A stretch of 64,000 bases of DNA, from the NCBI GenBank assembly GCA_964467345.1, contig CAYXPY010000007.1, positions 1 to 64,000 of the forward strand, written 5' to 3'. Source of the stretch: SM1-50 sp964467345 (lineage in GTDB: Archaea > Thermoplasmatota > E2 > DHVEG-1). Of the stretch, positions 34,115 to 43,316 are shown piece after piece (the stretch's first letter is position 1; each line of letters begins with the position of its first letter). Made by a program: the position numbers and the translations under genes. Under the pieces are notes generated by a model. It had not been told where the DNA came from and searched no databases. It worked only from the letters and a program-made list of their open reading frames with translations.

Positions 34115-34987
34115 TTATCTCTCATGTAACACCCGTGCACCTTCCTCATCAATCGAGCAACAGAAAACAGTGCCAAAGGAGGAAAGAACCTTGCACAGCA
34201 TCGGGGTATTGCCGATCGCAAACACAGAGTTCCCAAGCATACACATACTTGCCATCCCATACTGGTTTGCTGATTCTATTGCACGAAGTATGGTGTTATC
34301 TGCCAAACCAACTTTTTTTGTAAAATCAAATCCTAAGGAAAACAGATGCTCAAGGCTTGGTTTTGCTAGGAGTTTTTTTGTACAGTATCTTCCATAGGAT
34401 GCAATCTCTTCGACCTTGGCTGCATCGGTAAGTATCTTTTTTGTCTGCATCTTCTTCCCAACGACACAGAGGACAACATCATACTTCCCAGGGATATGTT
34501 CAAGGATACCCCACGGAGGAAGACCGGCTTTCCGACGGATCTCAATGCCACCAAAGCTGCTCGAAACCACATCACCCAACCCCGTATGTGATTGAATTTC
34601 TGCGTAATGCGCTGCTTTCAAAGCAGTTTCCTTTGTTAGATTGAGCAGATCGGAAAGAGCAAGTGCTGCGCTGAATGCTCCTGCGGCACTCATTCCAAAT
34701 CCCTGACTTACCGGAAGGTCAATGGTTGTATGAACATCCGTTCTCAAAAATGTATCACTGGTGAGATAATTTAGTGCTAACTTTGTGACGGGGGCTACAG
34801 ATGGTCTCCCGTTTATATGAACCGTGATTGTGGGCGAAGATGCAGGTTTAACCTGCACATAACTGACGGCACCTAAGGAGATGGAAAGCCCTGCCCCACG
34901 TGACCCTGACCGATCCATGTTCTGCCCAGAAAAAACCGGTTCGAAAAACGCAGAAATATGCCCAGGAGCAAACGCGATTCCTTTCAT
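34115..34987 (-). CDS. Pantoate kinase (archaeal GHMP kinase)
   Basis: About 290 residues from MKGIAFAPGH. GHMP-family ATP motif PVSQGFGMSAAGAFSAALAL, N-terminal substrate region HISAFFEP, and a C-terminal segment CMLGNSVFAIG. Archaea make CoA through pantoate kinase plus phosphopantothenate synthetase in place of the bacterial route. This gene phosphorylates pantoate. It lies 16 bp downstream of coaBC on the same strand, which supports the assignment. The frame continues to 35038 into coaBC, but the family starts at the GIAFAPGH region. Confidence 0.9.
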   Translation of the reverse strand: MKGIAFAPGHISAFFEPVFSGQNMDRSGSRGAGLSISLGAVSYVQVKPASSPTITVHINGRPSVAPVTKLALNYLTSDTFLRTDVHTTIDLPVSQGFGMSAAGAFSAALALSDLLNLTKETALKAAHYAEIQSHTGLGDVVSSSFGGIEIRRKAGLPPWGILEHIPGKYDVVLCVVGKKMQTKKILTDAAKVEEIASYGRYCTKKLLAKPSLEHLFSLGFDFTKKVGLADNTILRAIESANQYGMASMCMLGNSVFAIGNTPMLCKVLSSFGTVFCCSIDEEGARVLHER

Positions 34988-35003
34988 AAGACCCCGTGCA
35001 AGA

Positions 35004-36203
35004 TTAGTCGAGCAGCAAATCAAGGATAACCGAGCCAAGCTCTTCTTTTTTTCCCTTCATCCAGGTGCTTTTCCCTTTTTTCGGAAGCAATAGAACCTCG
35101 TTAAAATCCCCTCCAAAACCAGCCAGTGTATTCCCAACAGCACCATCAAGTCGATACTTCTTCAGAAGCTGTTGGGCCCTTGGCTTCACAGTACTCTTTT
35201 TTTCCTCTGTCTTAAAGGCAATGATTTTTGTCTTGGGGAATTTCGAACGTAGTTGCTCAATAACAACTGGTGCCTGATTACATTCAATACAGAATTCTTT
35301 TTTGCCAGACGGTATTTTTCCTTTCTGTTTTTTAGGAATGTAATTCGCGAGTGCTGCACAGACGATGATACCATCAAAGTTCTTTGGTTTTTTCTCATGT
35401 ACCAATGTGAGAAGATCCGCGAGAGTCTCAAACCGTCTGACAATGATACCTGGGGGGACTGGCTCTGTCCCAGAACCGTACCAAAGCTCCACATCCGCGC
35501 CTCGTTCAAAGGCATTCATACTCAATGAGACAGCGGTTTTCCCTGAACTTCTATTGGTAAGCACTCTGATATCATCCACTGGCTCAGCTGTTGCGCCACC
35601 GATAATCAGAATCTTTTTATTGACCAAATCACGTTTACCAATCGTTCGAATAACAGTCTGCACAATCTCAGAAATCTCAGGGAGTTTTGCCTTATTCCCA
35701 GAGAGATAGGGACTCATTACAAACACGCCATGGTCCTTACAGATCTTCATATTTTTTTGAACAATCTTATGGTCGTACATGGACAGATGCATGGCAGGGA
35801 CAAGAAGAATCGGGACACCGGAACCAAGAGCAGTGGTTGCACAGGTGGTTACGGGGGTATCGTCGATGCCACGTGCAATTTTTGAAATGGTATTGGCAGT
35901 ACAGGGGGATATTAACAAGAGGTCAACAGGATTTTTCACAAGTCCGCACCAGGAAACATGCTCGGTCTGACCGGTAAGTTGAACGACCGGTTTATGTCCC
36001 GTCGCAAACTCCAACGCATCAGGATGAATAATTCGTGTCGCCGCGGGTGTCATGACCGGGTAGACAATCGCACCATGACGGATCAGCTCACGGGCGAGTT
36101 TCACACACTCCACCGCAGCGATACTACCGCTCACCCCAAGAACAATGCGCTTCTGAAGAAGTTTGTTCGTTTTCTTCCCGCGCAACTCATCAGCAGGATG
36201 CAT
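35004..36203 (-). CDS. coaBC: Bifunctional phosphopantothenoylcysteine decarboxylase/phosphopantothenate-cysteine ligase
   Basis: 399 residues. The N-terminal flavoprotein (CoaC) domain (about 18-185) has VLGVSGSIAAVE, the catalytic His in TEHVSW, SPCTANTISKIA, and PAMHLSMYDH, the archaeal version of the PAMNxxM loop. The C-terminal CoaB domain (about 190-395) has ILIIGGATAEPVDDIRVLTN, SSGKTAVSL, AALANYIPKKQKGKI, TEEKK and GNTLAGFGGDFNEV. It makes 4'-phosphopantetheine from phosphopantothenate and cysteine. The gene sits 21 bp after the UspA gene and 16 bp before pantoate kinase, so a three-gene transcript is possible. Confidence 0.95.
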   Translation of the reverse strand: MHPADELRGKKTNKLLQKRIVLGVSGSIAAVECVKLARELIRHGAIVYPVMTPAATRIIHPDALEFATGHKPVVQLTGQTEHVSWCGLVKNPVDLLLISPCTANTISKIARGIDDTPVTTCATTALGSGVPILLVPAMHLSMYDHKIVQKNMKICKDHGVFVMSPYLSGNKAKLPEISEIVQTVIRTIGKRDLVNKKILIIGGATAEPVDDIRVLTNRSSGKTAVSLSMNAFERGADVELWYGSGTEPVPPGIIVRRFETLADLLTLVHEKKPKNFDGIIVCAALANYIPKKQKGKIPSGKKEFCIECNQAPVVIEQLRSKFPKTKIIAFKTEEKKSTVKPRAQQLLKKYRLDGAVGNTLAGFGGDFNEVLLLPKKGKSTWMKGKKEELGSVILDLLLD

Positions 36204-36224
36204 GTCATCACAATTCTATTATTT

Positions 36225-36665
36225 TTATCGGACGACCAGGACCGATCTACTGGCATGTCGAACAACCTTATCGGTGACACTCCCCAGTAAAAACCTTCCT
36301 TCTTTCCCATATCCTTTGTAACCGACAAGAATGATATCGCTATCATATTTTTTAGCAACAAGAAGGATTTCATCAGCAGGGTCACCTGCCTCCACCGCAA
36401 TATCAACCTTCCCAATCTTGCCGTCAAGGCTTTTTGCAATCTTCCCAAGGCTTTCCATGGCTTTCTCTTTAAAAGTACCTGGTGCCACTACCGTACTTAA
36501 ATCAATGGTTGGTAACAGCATGTTGGTAAACGTTGATTCAACCAGTGCAGCAGGAATCACCGTGAGAATGACAAGTTCATCATCAGGTGTTGAACACTGA
36601 ACTGCCACATCAATGGCTTTTGTTGATGCTTCCGATCCATCATAGGCGACAAGTAATCGTTTCAT
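36225..36665 (-). CDS. Universal stress protein (UspA family)
   Basis: 146 residues, single Usp domain. N-terminal RLLVAYDGSEASTKAIDVA carries the Asp that contacts adenine. The C-terminal ATP motif reads VGYKGYGKEGRFLLGSVTDK (G-2x-G-9x-G-S), so it is probably an ATP-binding member. It ends 21 bp upstream of coaBC. The substrate or partner is unknown. Confidence 0.93.
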   Translation of the reverse strand: MKRLLVAYDGSEASTKAIDVAVQCSTPDDELVILTVIPAALVESTFTNMLLPTIDLSTVVAPGTFKEKAMESLGKIAKSLDGKIGKVDIAVEAGDPADEILLVAKKYDSDIILVGYKGYGKEGRFLLGSVTDKVVRHASRSVLVVR

Positions 36666-36785
36666 ATTTCACCACAGTGCTGCTAGTAATGAACAACTCA
36701 CTAAAAAAGATTTGTATTTTCCCCTTGAAAAAGAAATACAGGTCCTCTATAAAAAAAGTCCACTATTCTAGTCGATAATGAAACG

Positions 36786-37295
36786 TTATCTACAGAGATA
36801 CATGAGAAAATCAGAAAGAGGTAACCCCTCCGCCCAACGCATGATAAAATTCCCATTTTTACTCCGCGACAGTTTAGGCAGTCGGTTTTGGAGAATCTTT
36901 GCGCGTCCCTCAAGGTGCTGAATATCCATGGTAAAAAGCCGCCATGCGTCGCCACCATGACCTTTCAAACGAAACCCATATACAGGCAAGGTCTTTGTTT
37001 TTTCGCATTCTTTCTGCATCTTTTCAGCTTGTCGCTGCAGTTTCCCATCAACACTACTGAAATGTAATGTGTCCGTATTACTTGATTTTATCTCCATCAG
37101 AAACGAAATGTCTCCCCGAAGAGCAACCAGATCCACTCCGAAAGACCCTGCCGCCCGGACAACGATAAACGGTTTCTGCCTGGTGAGATAATAATTTCCT
37201 TTCTCCAAGACAGAGCATGTTTTCGTGACCTTACAGAGAATTTTTTCGTCCCCCTCAAGAATGCCTTTTAATTCCCGTTCATACACACTGCTCAT
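36786..37295 (-). CDS. hjc: Holliday junction resolvase, Hjc-like, with an insertion and C-terminal extension
   Basis: 169 residues. The archaeal Hjc nuclease signature is present: N-terminal VYERELKGIL (Glu8), VVRAAGSFGVDLVAL (Asp55), and FLMEIKSS (Glu68 and Lys70). It would cut four-way DNA junctions as a dimer. Compared with typical Hjc of about 120-135 residues it has roughly 20 extra residues between the first helix and the catalytic strand (about 15-42), plus a C-terminal extension (about 120-169). The nuclease core is intact. It is divergent from the CBS gene at 37377 across 80 bp. Confidence 0.85.
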   Translation of the reverse strand: MSSVYERELKGILEGDEKILCKVTKTCSVLEKGNYYLTRQKPFIVVRAAGSFGVDLVALRGDISFLMEIKSSNTDTLHFSSVDGKLQRQAEKMQKECEKTKTLPVYGFRLKGHGGDAWRLFTMDIQHLEGRAKILQNRLPKLSRSKNGNFIMRWAEGLPLSDFLMYLCR

Positions 37296-37302
37296 ATGAA
37301 AA

Positions 37303-37315
37303 AGGTAAAATACCT
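37303..37315. promoter_or_regulatory. Short palindrome in the hjc/CBS divergent promoter
   Basis: AGGTA-AAA-TACCT, a perfect inverted repeat with 5-bp arms, 8 bp upstream of the hjc start. It could be an operator, or its GAGGTA strand could simply contribute to the ribosome-binding site of hjc. Confidence 0.3.
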
Positions 37316-37376
37316 CGTAATGTTTTAATGTTTGGGATTGGAGCTTTCAATAAGACATCGATTTGGTGGATAGCAC

Positions 37377-37931
37377 ATGAGCAAAGATGTTCTGGTTAAA
37401 GAAGTTATGAAGACAAAGCCCGTGTTTGTACAACCTTTCACGACCGTGCTAGATGCAGCTCGAATTATGAGAGACCATAAAATCGGAAACGTCATCATCT
37501 CAGAGGTGAACCATCCAATCGGAATCCTGACAGAAAGTGACATCATAAAAAAAGTGGTGTGCGAAGACAAAAACCCAAAGGAAGTCCAAGTAGAAGAGGT
37601 GATGAGCAGCCCAATTATCGTAGCTGAACCATATATCTCCCTCCAAGAGGCGTTGATGATTATGGGAAAGTGCAATATCAGAAGGCTCCCCCTCGTCGAG
37701 AACAATGAACTTGTCGGGATAATTACCCAACGCGACATCTCTCGGCTCTCACCAGCACTCACAGAGATTGCCCATGAATGGTCGAAGATTGAAACAAGAG
37801 ACAAGGAATACATGCAAAGCCGAACGTTCTCTGGAAAATGTGAGGATTGCAATACATTATCTACGAACCTTAAAAGTGTTGATGGTCGTTTACTCTGCGA
37901 GGACTGCATTGATGGATTGAAATATGAATAA
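37377..37931 (+). CDS. CBS-pair protein with C-terminal zinc ribbon
   Basis: 184 residues. Two CBS domains (about 5-60 and 68-125, each ending GI-x-T-x-x-D/RD-I) are followed by a linker and a zinc ribbon with two CxxC pairs (CEDC and CEDC, about 153-178). CBS pairs usually bind adenine nucleotides and switch a partner. The zinc ribbon may contact nucleic acid or protein. It is followed after 36 bp by a four-CBS gene in the same direction. Confidence 0.88.
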   Translation: MSKDVLVKEVMKTKPVFVQPFTTVLDAARIMRDHKIGNVIISEVNHPIGILTESDIIKKVVCEDKNPKEVQVEEVMSSPIIVAEPYISLQEALMIMGKCNIRRLPLVENNELVGIITQRDISRLSPALTEIAHEWSKIETRDKEYMQSRTFSGKCEDCNTLSTNLKSVDGRLLCEDCIDGLKYE

Positions 37932-37967
37932 AATCTTATAAGAAAACCAAATAGGAGGAAAACAGCG

Positions 37968-38747
37968 ATGAAAATAAAGGAAATTATGACGACGAAAATT
38001 ATCTCAGTAGATAAAGACGATAGCTTAAAACTCGTACTGGATCTTATGAAAAAGCATGATATAACGAAGATACCGGTACTCGAGGAAAAAAAATTTTTTG
38101 GTTTAGCCACAGACAATGTGATTGCCTATAAACTCGGGTCGATACGCAAGAGAGGAATCACCGCATCCCGACTTCATGCATCGTCGGTCACAGAAAAAGA
38201 AGTACTTGTCGTCTCCCCTGACGAGGATGTGAAAAACATTTTAAAAACCGTCGGTGAACCAGGTCCAACGATGTTACCTGTTGTAGAAAACGACAAGCTT
38301 GTGGGAGTCGTAACAAAAGCGGATTTACTACCCCTGGTCAAAAGCAAGAACCAACTCCATTCCATCATGCAAAAAAAAGTCCATGCCGTCAGTATCGACG
38401 ATCGGATAGTACACGCACGGAGAATCATGATTACAGAAAATGTCGCCCGTCTCCCTGTCCTTGAGGAAAAAAGACTGGTGGGTATCATTTCTGATATTGA
38501 GATTGCTCACGCCTTCGCATCGTTGAAAAAAGCCTTTTCACTCGGCAGACAAAAGCATCATCTGGATGAACTCCTAGTAAAAGACGTCATGCGGTCTCCC
38601 GTGGTATGGACGAATCCGTCGATGAGTATTTTTGACGCCGCGCAACTCATGATGAAACAGAACATCGGTGCCTTACCGCTCATAGAGAATGAAAAACTCG
38701 TCGGGATGGTGACAAGAACCGATCTCCTCCGTTCTATTGTCATGTAA
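37968..38747 (+). CDS. Four-CBS-domain protein
   Basis: 259 residues made of four CBS motifs (about 1-55, 68-125, 130-185 and 200-259), i.e. two Bateman modules. Each repeat carries the VxxxDxxxxAxxxMxxxxIxxLPVLE pattern, for example HDITKIPVLEE, NVARLPVLEE and NIGALPLIEN. No catalytic domain is attached. Likely an adenosine-nucleotide or S-adenosylmethionine sensor. GGAGGA lies about 10 bp before the ATG. Probably co-transcribed with the preceding CBS gene. Confidence 0.9.
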   Translation: MKIKEIMTTKIISVDKDDSLKLVLDLMKKHDITKIPVLEEKKFFGLATDNVIAYKLGSIRKRGITASRLHASSVTEKEVLVVSPDEDVKNILKTVGEPGPTMLPVVENDKLVGVVTKADLLPLVKSKNQLHSIMQKKVHAVSIDDRIVHARRIMITENVARLPVLEEKRLVGIISDIEIAHAFASLKKAFSLGRQKHHLDELLVKDVMRSPVVWTNPSMSIFDAAQLMMKQNIGALPLIENEKLVGMVTRTDLLRSIVM

Positions 38748-38781
38748 AAAGCTTAAAGTAACATAGATGATTCATTATTGC

Positions 38782-39171
38782 ATGACATACCATATTCCAT
38801 CCGATGATGATATTCTGGATGTGGTGGATAAGGTTTTTCAGAAGTATCATACCGTAACATCTCAACATAAGTTGAAAAAACTCGTTGAGAAAGAGCTACA
38901 GATAAAGAAAAAACATTACCGCGTGAGTGAACCACGTCTACGGTCGCTTCTACTAAACAGCGGCAAAATCCAAGTCGAGATTCGCACAAGAGAAGGTGAC
39001 CCGGATAAGATCCTGCATAAATGCCCTGTGTGTGGAGGAGGATTACAGCGCGTTAAGAATCAGACCATTTATGGTGGAGAGGTGACATTGGAGTTACGAT
39101 GCGACATCTGTGGATATTGGACTGGGAAAAAAAAGAAAATACCGACGTTATATATCTTCCATTTGAAATAA
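38782..39171 (+). CDS. Conserved archaeal zinc-ribbon protein of unknown function
   Basis: 129 residues. An N-terminal helical region (PSDDDILDVVDKVFQKYHTV, then a winged-helix-like QHKLKKLVEKEL and EPRLRSLLL) is followed by a C-terminal zinc ribbon, CPVCGG about 30 residues before CDICGYWTG. The layout suggests nucleic-acid binding. An ATG at 38767 is also in frame, but CTTAAAGTA near 38751-38759 places transcription start around 38780, making 38782 a leaderless start. It seems to belong to an archaea-wide hypothetical family, judged from memory only. Confidence 0.75.
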   Translation: MTYHIPSDDDILDVVDKVFQKYHTVTSQHKLKKLVEKELQIKKKHYRVSEPRLRSLLLNSGKIQVEIRTREGDPDKILHKCPVCGGGLQRVKNQTIYGGEVTLELRCDICGYWTGKKKKIPTLYIFHLK

Positions 39172-39257
39172 ACGTTCTTCGTTGTCAATTTTGCTGGTTC
39201 ATTTTTTAATAATACTGTATGAAAAAAAAAAGGGTCTGTTAGTTGAGGTATCGATGG

Positions 39258-39707
39258 CTAGGACTGTTTTTTTCGTTCGGAAAGATCTTTTTCCAATCTG
39301 CTTATTTCACTTTCCAGCTGCATCAAACCAAGATCGACACCCATATCTTTCATGACACTTATGTTATCATCACCAAGTTTATTGCGTATTTCCTTAATAA
39401 AGAAATGACCTGCGTTTTCGCCTAATGAACGATTCATTGAATCGATAATAGAGTGGATTGCATTTCCCAACTGGGTTGGTGGTACTTTATTAATATCTGA
39501 CATGACGCTGATAACATCACCTGATTCTTCCTTATAGAAATCGGTGTTGATATGAATGTGTTTCAGAAACCTGTACTGAGTTTCCAAACGTTTCATAAGA
39601 TCTTCAATCGTCATCACCGCATAAGGGAAATCGGTTTTTCTACTCGAAATTGAAATCAATGTTTTTAACACGTTCTTCATGATTTCTGATTTTTCTGGTG
39701 ACGACAT
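39258..39707 (-). CDS. Single-copy version of the unrecognised domain found three times in the 25103 protein
   Basis: 149 residues. It aligns with repeat 1 of the 401-residue protein: PYAVMTIEDLMKRLETQYRF, then NKVPPTQLGNAIHSIID, LGENAGHFFIKEIRNKLG and MKDMGVDLGLMQ. It ends in a charged coiled-coil-like helix (ESEISRLEKDLSERKK). No signal peptide or membrane segment. MSSPEK at 39707 is preferred because GAGATGGAG sits just upstream. The frame extends to 39746. Function unknown. The shared domain links it to the signalling cluster 14 kb away. Confidence 0.75.
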   Translation of the reverse strand: MSSPEKSEIMKNVLKTLISISSRKTDFPYAVMTIEDLMKRLETQYRFLKHIHINTDFYKEESGDVISVMSDINKVPPTQLGNAIHSIIDSMNRSLGENAGHFFIKEIRNKLGDDNISVMKDMGVDLGLMQLESEISRLEKDLSERKKQS

Positions 39708-39894
39708 ACTCCATCTCTTTTCTGTTCTAGTTGATTCTTTTCCCAAATATGATAAAACAAAAATGCCCTAGAGATAATTAAATTTTTGGTAAGAAGATGG
39801 TTCTTTTCATCGGTATTTTCAATTTTTTTGTCGAAAGATATTTATCATAATGGATGATATCTTCTAAGAGAAAATAAAGGAGGGATGAACCGGT

Positions 39895-40320
39895 ATGAAG
39901 AAAGTCGTATTAGGTGTTGTGACCGTTTTTATCTGTTTAGGTGTGTTACTAAGCGGGTGTCAAGATACAAGTAGCGTAAAAACAAAGCAGATTCCAGAAA
40001 ATGTGTCTCTTGAGGCAACAATAGTAGAGTTTGCAAACGTGACTTTTGAGAAAAATCTAAATGATACCGATGGAACTCAATACGTAACGGTTGGTTGGTT
40101 GTTCCATAACATCGCAGGTAGAGTAATCAGTGCACGTATCGACGTGAAGTTCTATGATGAAAATGATTTCTTGCTTTATAATGCTACAAAATACATAAAC
40201 AATATACCCATTGATTTCACTGAACGAATGATGCAAGAATCAAACAAAGTATCATATAGGGGAAAAAACGCTGCCATGGTTGACCACGTGGTTATTTTTG
40301 TTAGTGAAATAACCGTCTAG
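39895..40320 (+). CDS. Small lipoprotein of unknown function
   Basis: 141 residues. An N-terminal membrane segment ending in the lipobox LLSGC marks a lipid-anchored exported protein. The mature part is one beta-rich domain (TQYVTVGWLFHNIAGRVISA, DVKFYDENDFLL) like the FxxL/DUF4352-type domains that occur in surface lipoproteins. An AAAGGAGGG ribosome-binding site precedes the ATG. No neighbour hints at function. Confidence 0.75.
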   Translation: MKKVVLGVVTVFICLGVLLSGCQDTSSVKTKQIPENVSLEATIVEFANVTFEKNLNDTDGTQYVTVGWLFHNIAGRVISARIDVKFYDENDFLLYNATKYINNIPIDFTERMMQESNKVSYRGKNAAMVDHVVIFVSEITV

Positions 40321-40714
40321 TATGTTGTTTTCTATTTGATAAAAAAGAAATACAACTACTATTTATTATAATTACTTCGATTCTTTTTTTTTAGAACTCA
40401 TGAACAATTCAAAGATAGAACAGGGAGAGAACTGATATAGTAGTGAGAAATTTATTACTATAGAGAAGTATATATTTTGTATCACCAGTGTTACATAATG
40501 AATCGACGTTCTCCCTCAACTCACCATCGTTATGATACGAGAAAAATATTCTAAAGTTCAAAATGCCCTCATCTTTTCGTTTTTGAGAACGCATTTTATG
40601 TAACTAATATGGTTCATGTAAGTATTTTTATAACATATGTGATACAAAAAATATATCTTTATACTTAGAACAGATGTATAAGAAGCGCATTAACAAAGGA
40701 GGGGAAAAAAACCG
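40321..40714. other. Intergenic, AT-rich, no gene seen
   Basis: About 390 bp. It holds an imperfect dyad TATAGTA (40436-40442) and TACTATA (40456-40462), and near 40656-40666 a TCTTTATACTT box for the next gene. In such AT-rich sequence the dyad may be chance. No convincing ORF on either strand. Confidence 0.4.
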
Positions 40715-40927
40715 ATGCTCGAGGAACGAGGGATACGAAAAGGAACCGAAGTGCTTGTGAGAAACCCTGACGTTCCGAATCGTCCTGCAAGAAAAGCAGT
40801 TGTTATTAGAACTTATCCTCGTCCTAGCAGATGGTTCGTCATACGATATGAAAGTGGAGATATAGCCCAGGTCGAAGAAGACCAAGTAACAACGATGTTT
40901 GAAGAATACAAAAAGGGATTGTTTTAA
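40715..40927 (+). CDS. Small basic SH3-like hypothetical protein
   Basis: 70 residues. The pattern GTEVLVRN, ARKAVVIRT, RWFVIRYESGDIAQVEED looks like five short strands of an SH3/Tudor-type barrel, but no family is recognised. A strong AAAGGAGGGG lies upstream of the ATG and a TATA-like box near 40660. It ends one base from the convergent regulator gene. Confidence 0.62.
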   Translation: MLEERGIRKGTEVLVRNPDVPNRPARKAVVIRTYPRPSRWFVIRYESGDIAQVEEDQVTTMFEEYKKGLF

Positions 40928-40928
40928 T

Positions 40929-41279
40929 TTAAAACCGCTTCTTGTTTTCTCGGAGACCTTCAACGATTTCCTTACCAAAATCAGTCAAACGATATAGTTT
41001 AATATCTCGGTGTTTGCCACCTTCTATTTGCTCAACAATATGCAAACTAATCAGAGATTCATCATCACGATAACGGGTGTTCATACCACGAATCGCACCA
41101 ATGACATTCGTTGGTGTGGTCTTAACACTAAAGGCTATCTCAGAGGTATAACTCCCGCTTGGACTAATCTCAAAGAGATACTCCGCAATTTTCTTCCGTA
41201 CGCTACTTCTCCGAAGTGATCGTATAATGAGTGGCTTTAAAATCTCTGGAGAAACCGCTGCTGTTGTTCCATCTTGCAT
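40929..41279 (-). CDS. Archaeal winged-helix transcriptional regulator
   Basis: About 116 residues from MQDGTTAAVS. Winged-helix core: VRKKIAEYLFEI (helix 1), YTSEIAFSVKTTPTNVIGAI (helices 2-3), then the wing GKHRDIKLYRLTDFGKEIVE. Archaea carry many such single-domain ArsR/MarR-like regulators. The frame has an earlier ATG at 41309, but 41279 fits the domain better. No target is apparent. It ends tail-to-tail with the 70-residue gene. Confidence 0.78.
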   Translation of the reverse strand: MQDGTTAAVSPEILKPLIIRSLRRSSVRKKIAEYLFEISPSGSYTSEIAFSVKTTPTNVIGAIRGMNTRYRDDESLISLHIVEQIEGGKHRDIKLYRLTDFGKEIVEGLRENKKRF

Positions 41280-41474
41280 CCCATCCACTAATCCCACATA
41301 GGGAATCACAAGGTGATTAATAAGCTAATCGATTTTTAGATGATATAAGAAAAAGCAAGATACCGAAACTTTTCCTTTTTTTTCCAGACAACGATACAAT
41401 GGCAGTATGGAAAAAATATTTAAAGGCAAACATTATATTTAGTATACCATTATTTAAATGGGGAGGTAGAAAAT

Positions 41475-43241
41475 ATGAAGAAACAACTATATAGAAAAAG
41501 TATAGTCGTAGGACTTTTAGTCCTGTTTTTTGGAGCAAGTGTCATCCCTGCAGCTATTACCATGACTCAAATATCAAAAATCGCCCCATTACCAGGCGAT
41601 CGAGGATTTTTACTCATCCCAGACTCCACGGCAAAATCTGTCGGGATGTACGATCCTTTTGAGGGGACCTATCTAGGTGACCTTATCGTCGATACAACAC
41701 GCTTTTCAACCCCTATCAACGCGGTTGTAGGACCTGATGGGGACATTTACGTCTCTGATCAAGTCGCTGATTCTGTATTTGTATACGACATAGCCGGAAA
41801 TTACCTCTACACGTATGCAGATAGTAGTGATGGTCTAGATAACATTCGAGGCATAGCCTTCAGAGGTACTGAACTGTTCATTTCAAAGGGTGGTACACCA
41901 AAATGTATCGCACGATTCTCTGGCCCACACACCAGACTACCCGATTTCATCGCTGATGGAATCGATCCCTTCGACATCCTTTTCCTCCAAGATGGACGAT
42001 GCCTTGTCGCTGATATCGAAGGATCAACAGATAATGTCCGTCTGTATAACTATGATGGAGTATTAGAACAAATACTCTTCCAGGTAAATTTCCCAGAGCA
42101 AATCCAATTCGACAGTCTCGCACCTGGTGCCTTCCTCACTGCAGCGTTCTCCGCGAATGTAATTCAAGACTTTGAACTGGATGGCACAATCGTCGAAAGC
42201 ACACCTTATAGCTCAGGCAGAGGTGTCTTCCGTCTTGGAAACGGCAATATCCTCGCAACCTCATCAGCAGGGATACAAGAGATCCAACCAGGAACCGGTT
42301 CTATCATCCAAACAGAAAAAACAGGTTCAGGGAGATTCATCGAGGTGTACTCAACAGGTGAAAACCAGCCTCCAAACACCCCGAGTAATCCAGACCCAAC
42401 CGATGGTGAAACCGAGGTTGCATTAGATAAAACCTTAACCTGGATGGGAGGCGATCCAGATCCAGGAGATTATGTCACCTACGATGTGTATTTCGGGACA
42501 GAAAGCTCTCCACCACAAGTCGCTAGCAATATATCAACCGCAGCCTACACTCCTGAAGACATGATGTATAACGAGCATTATTACTGGAGAATTGTCTCCT
42601 GGGACAGCGCCGGTCTCACAGCAGAAGGCCCTGTTTGGAACTTCTACACCCTCACCGATGTCGAACCACCGACTAGCCAGCACACTTTAGATGGAACAAT
42701 GGGACAGAACGACTGGTATATCAGTACTGTCACCATCACCATACAAGCAACAGATGATGTTTCTGGTGTTGATGCAATCTTCTATAACATCAATGATGGA
42801 GAATGGACAGAGTATACCGAACCAATCGAAGTCGATGAGGATGGTGACTATACGTTTGAGTACTATGCCATCGATAATGCAGGTAATGAGGAGACACCAA
42901 ACTCAGGGACCTTTAAATTAGACAAGACTGCCCCAGTGATCAACACATTCACTGCGACAGCGCAAAACGCTCTGAAAACAAAATGGCTACTTGAGGCAGA
43001 TGTAACTGATGCAACCAGCGGTATCGTCCTTGTAGAGTTCTACGCAGATGATGCCATAGTAGGAAATGTCACCACACCACCCTATGAGTTTTTAGTCGAA
43101 TCAAAAATCAGTACCGCACAATGTATCGTCTATGATGAGGCTGGTAACTCAAAGATGAGTGATGTGGTTACCTCATACGACTATGGAAGCCAACAACAGT
43201 ACTACAACCTACTGCTGCTTCTCCAACAAAAACTACTCTAA
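41475..43241 (+). CDS. Secreted NHL-like propeller protein with Fn3-, OmpL47- and Ig-like domains
   Basis: 588 residues. Signal peptide (SIVVGLLVLFFGASVIP, about 1-30), then an NHL/SMP-like propeller (about 35-290, NAVVGPDGDIYVSDQVAD, GIAFRGTELFISKGG), an Fn3-like domain (about 305-395, YDVYFGTESSPPQV, HYYWRIVSWD), an OmpL47-like domain (about 400-480, DGTMGQNDWYISTVTITIQA) and an Ig-like domain (about 485-570) nearly identical to that of the giant protein at 13922-18973. Both end in the same tail: VVTS, F/Y, DYG, then QQQYY and a Leu-rich end. Probably cell-surface displayed. GGGGAGGTAG lies before the ATG. Confidence 0.85.
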   Translation: MKKQLYRKSIVVGLLVLFFGASVIPAAITMTQISKIAPLPGDRGFLLIPDSTAKSVGMYDPFEGTYLGDLIVDTTRFSTPINAVVGPDGDIYVSDQVADSVFVYDIAGNYLYTYADSSDGLDNIRGIAFRGTELFISKGGTPKCIARFSGPHTRLPDFIADGIDPFDILFLQDGRCLVADIEGSTDNVRLYNYDGVLEQILFQVNFPEQIQFDSLAPGAFLTAAFSANVIQDFELDGTIVESTPYSSGRGVFRLGNGNILATSSAGIQEIQPGTGSIIQTEKTGSGRFIEVYSTGENQPPNTPSNPDPTDGETEVALDKTLTWMGGDPDPGDYVTYDVYFGTESSPPQVASNISTAAYTPEDMMYNEHYYWRIVSWDSAGLTAEGPVWNFYTLTDVEPPTSQHTLDGTMGQNDWYISTVTITIQATDDVSGVDAIFYNINDGEWTEYTEPIEVDEDGDYTFEYYAIDNAGNEETPNSGTFKLDKTAPVINTFTATAQNALKTKWLLEADVTDATSGIVLVEFYADDAIVGNVTTPPYEFLVESKISTAQCIVYDEAGNSKMSDVVTSYDYGSQQQYYNLLLLLQQKLL

Positions 43242-43316
43242 AGAACATAAAACCATGGAGTGATACCCTTCACTCCATCATCTATTTTTTTAACCTAGGT
43301 TTTTCTAAGATTAAAG

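Noticed and set aside
40436..40462. TATAGTA-N13-TACTATA dyad as operator
   Set aside because: All arms are A/T-rich in an A/T-rich region, and the nearest gene start is 250 bp away.
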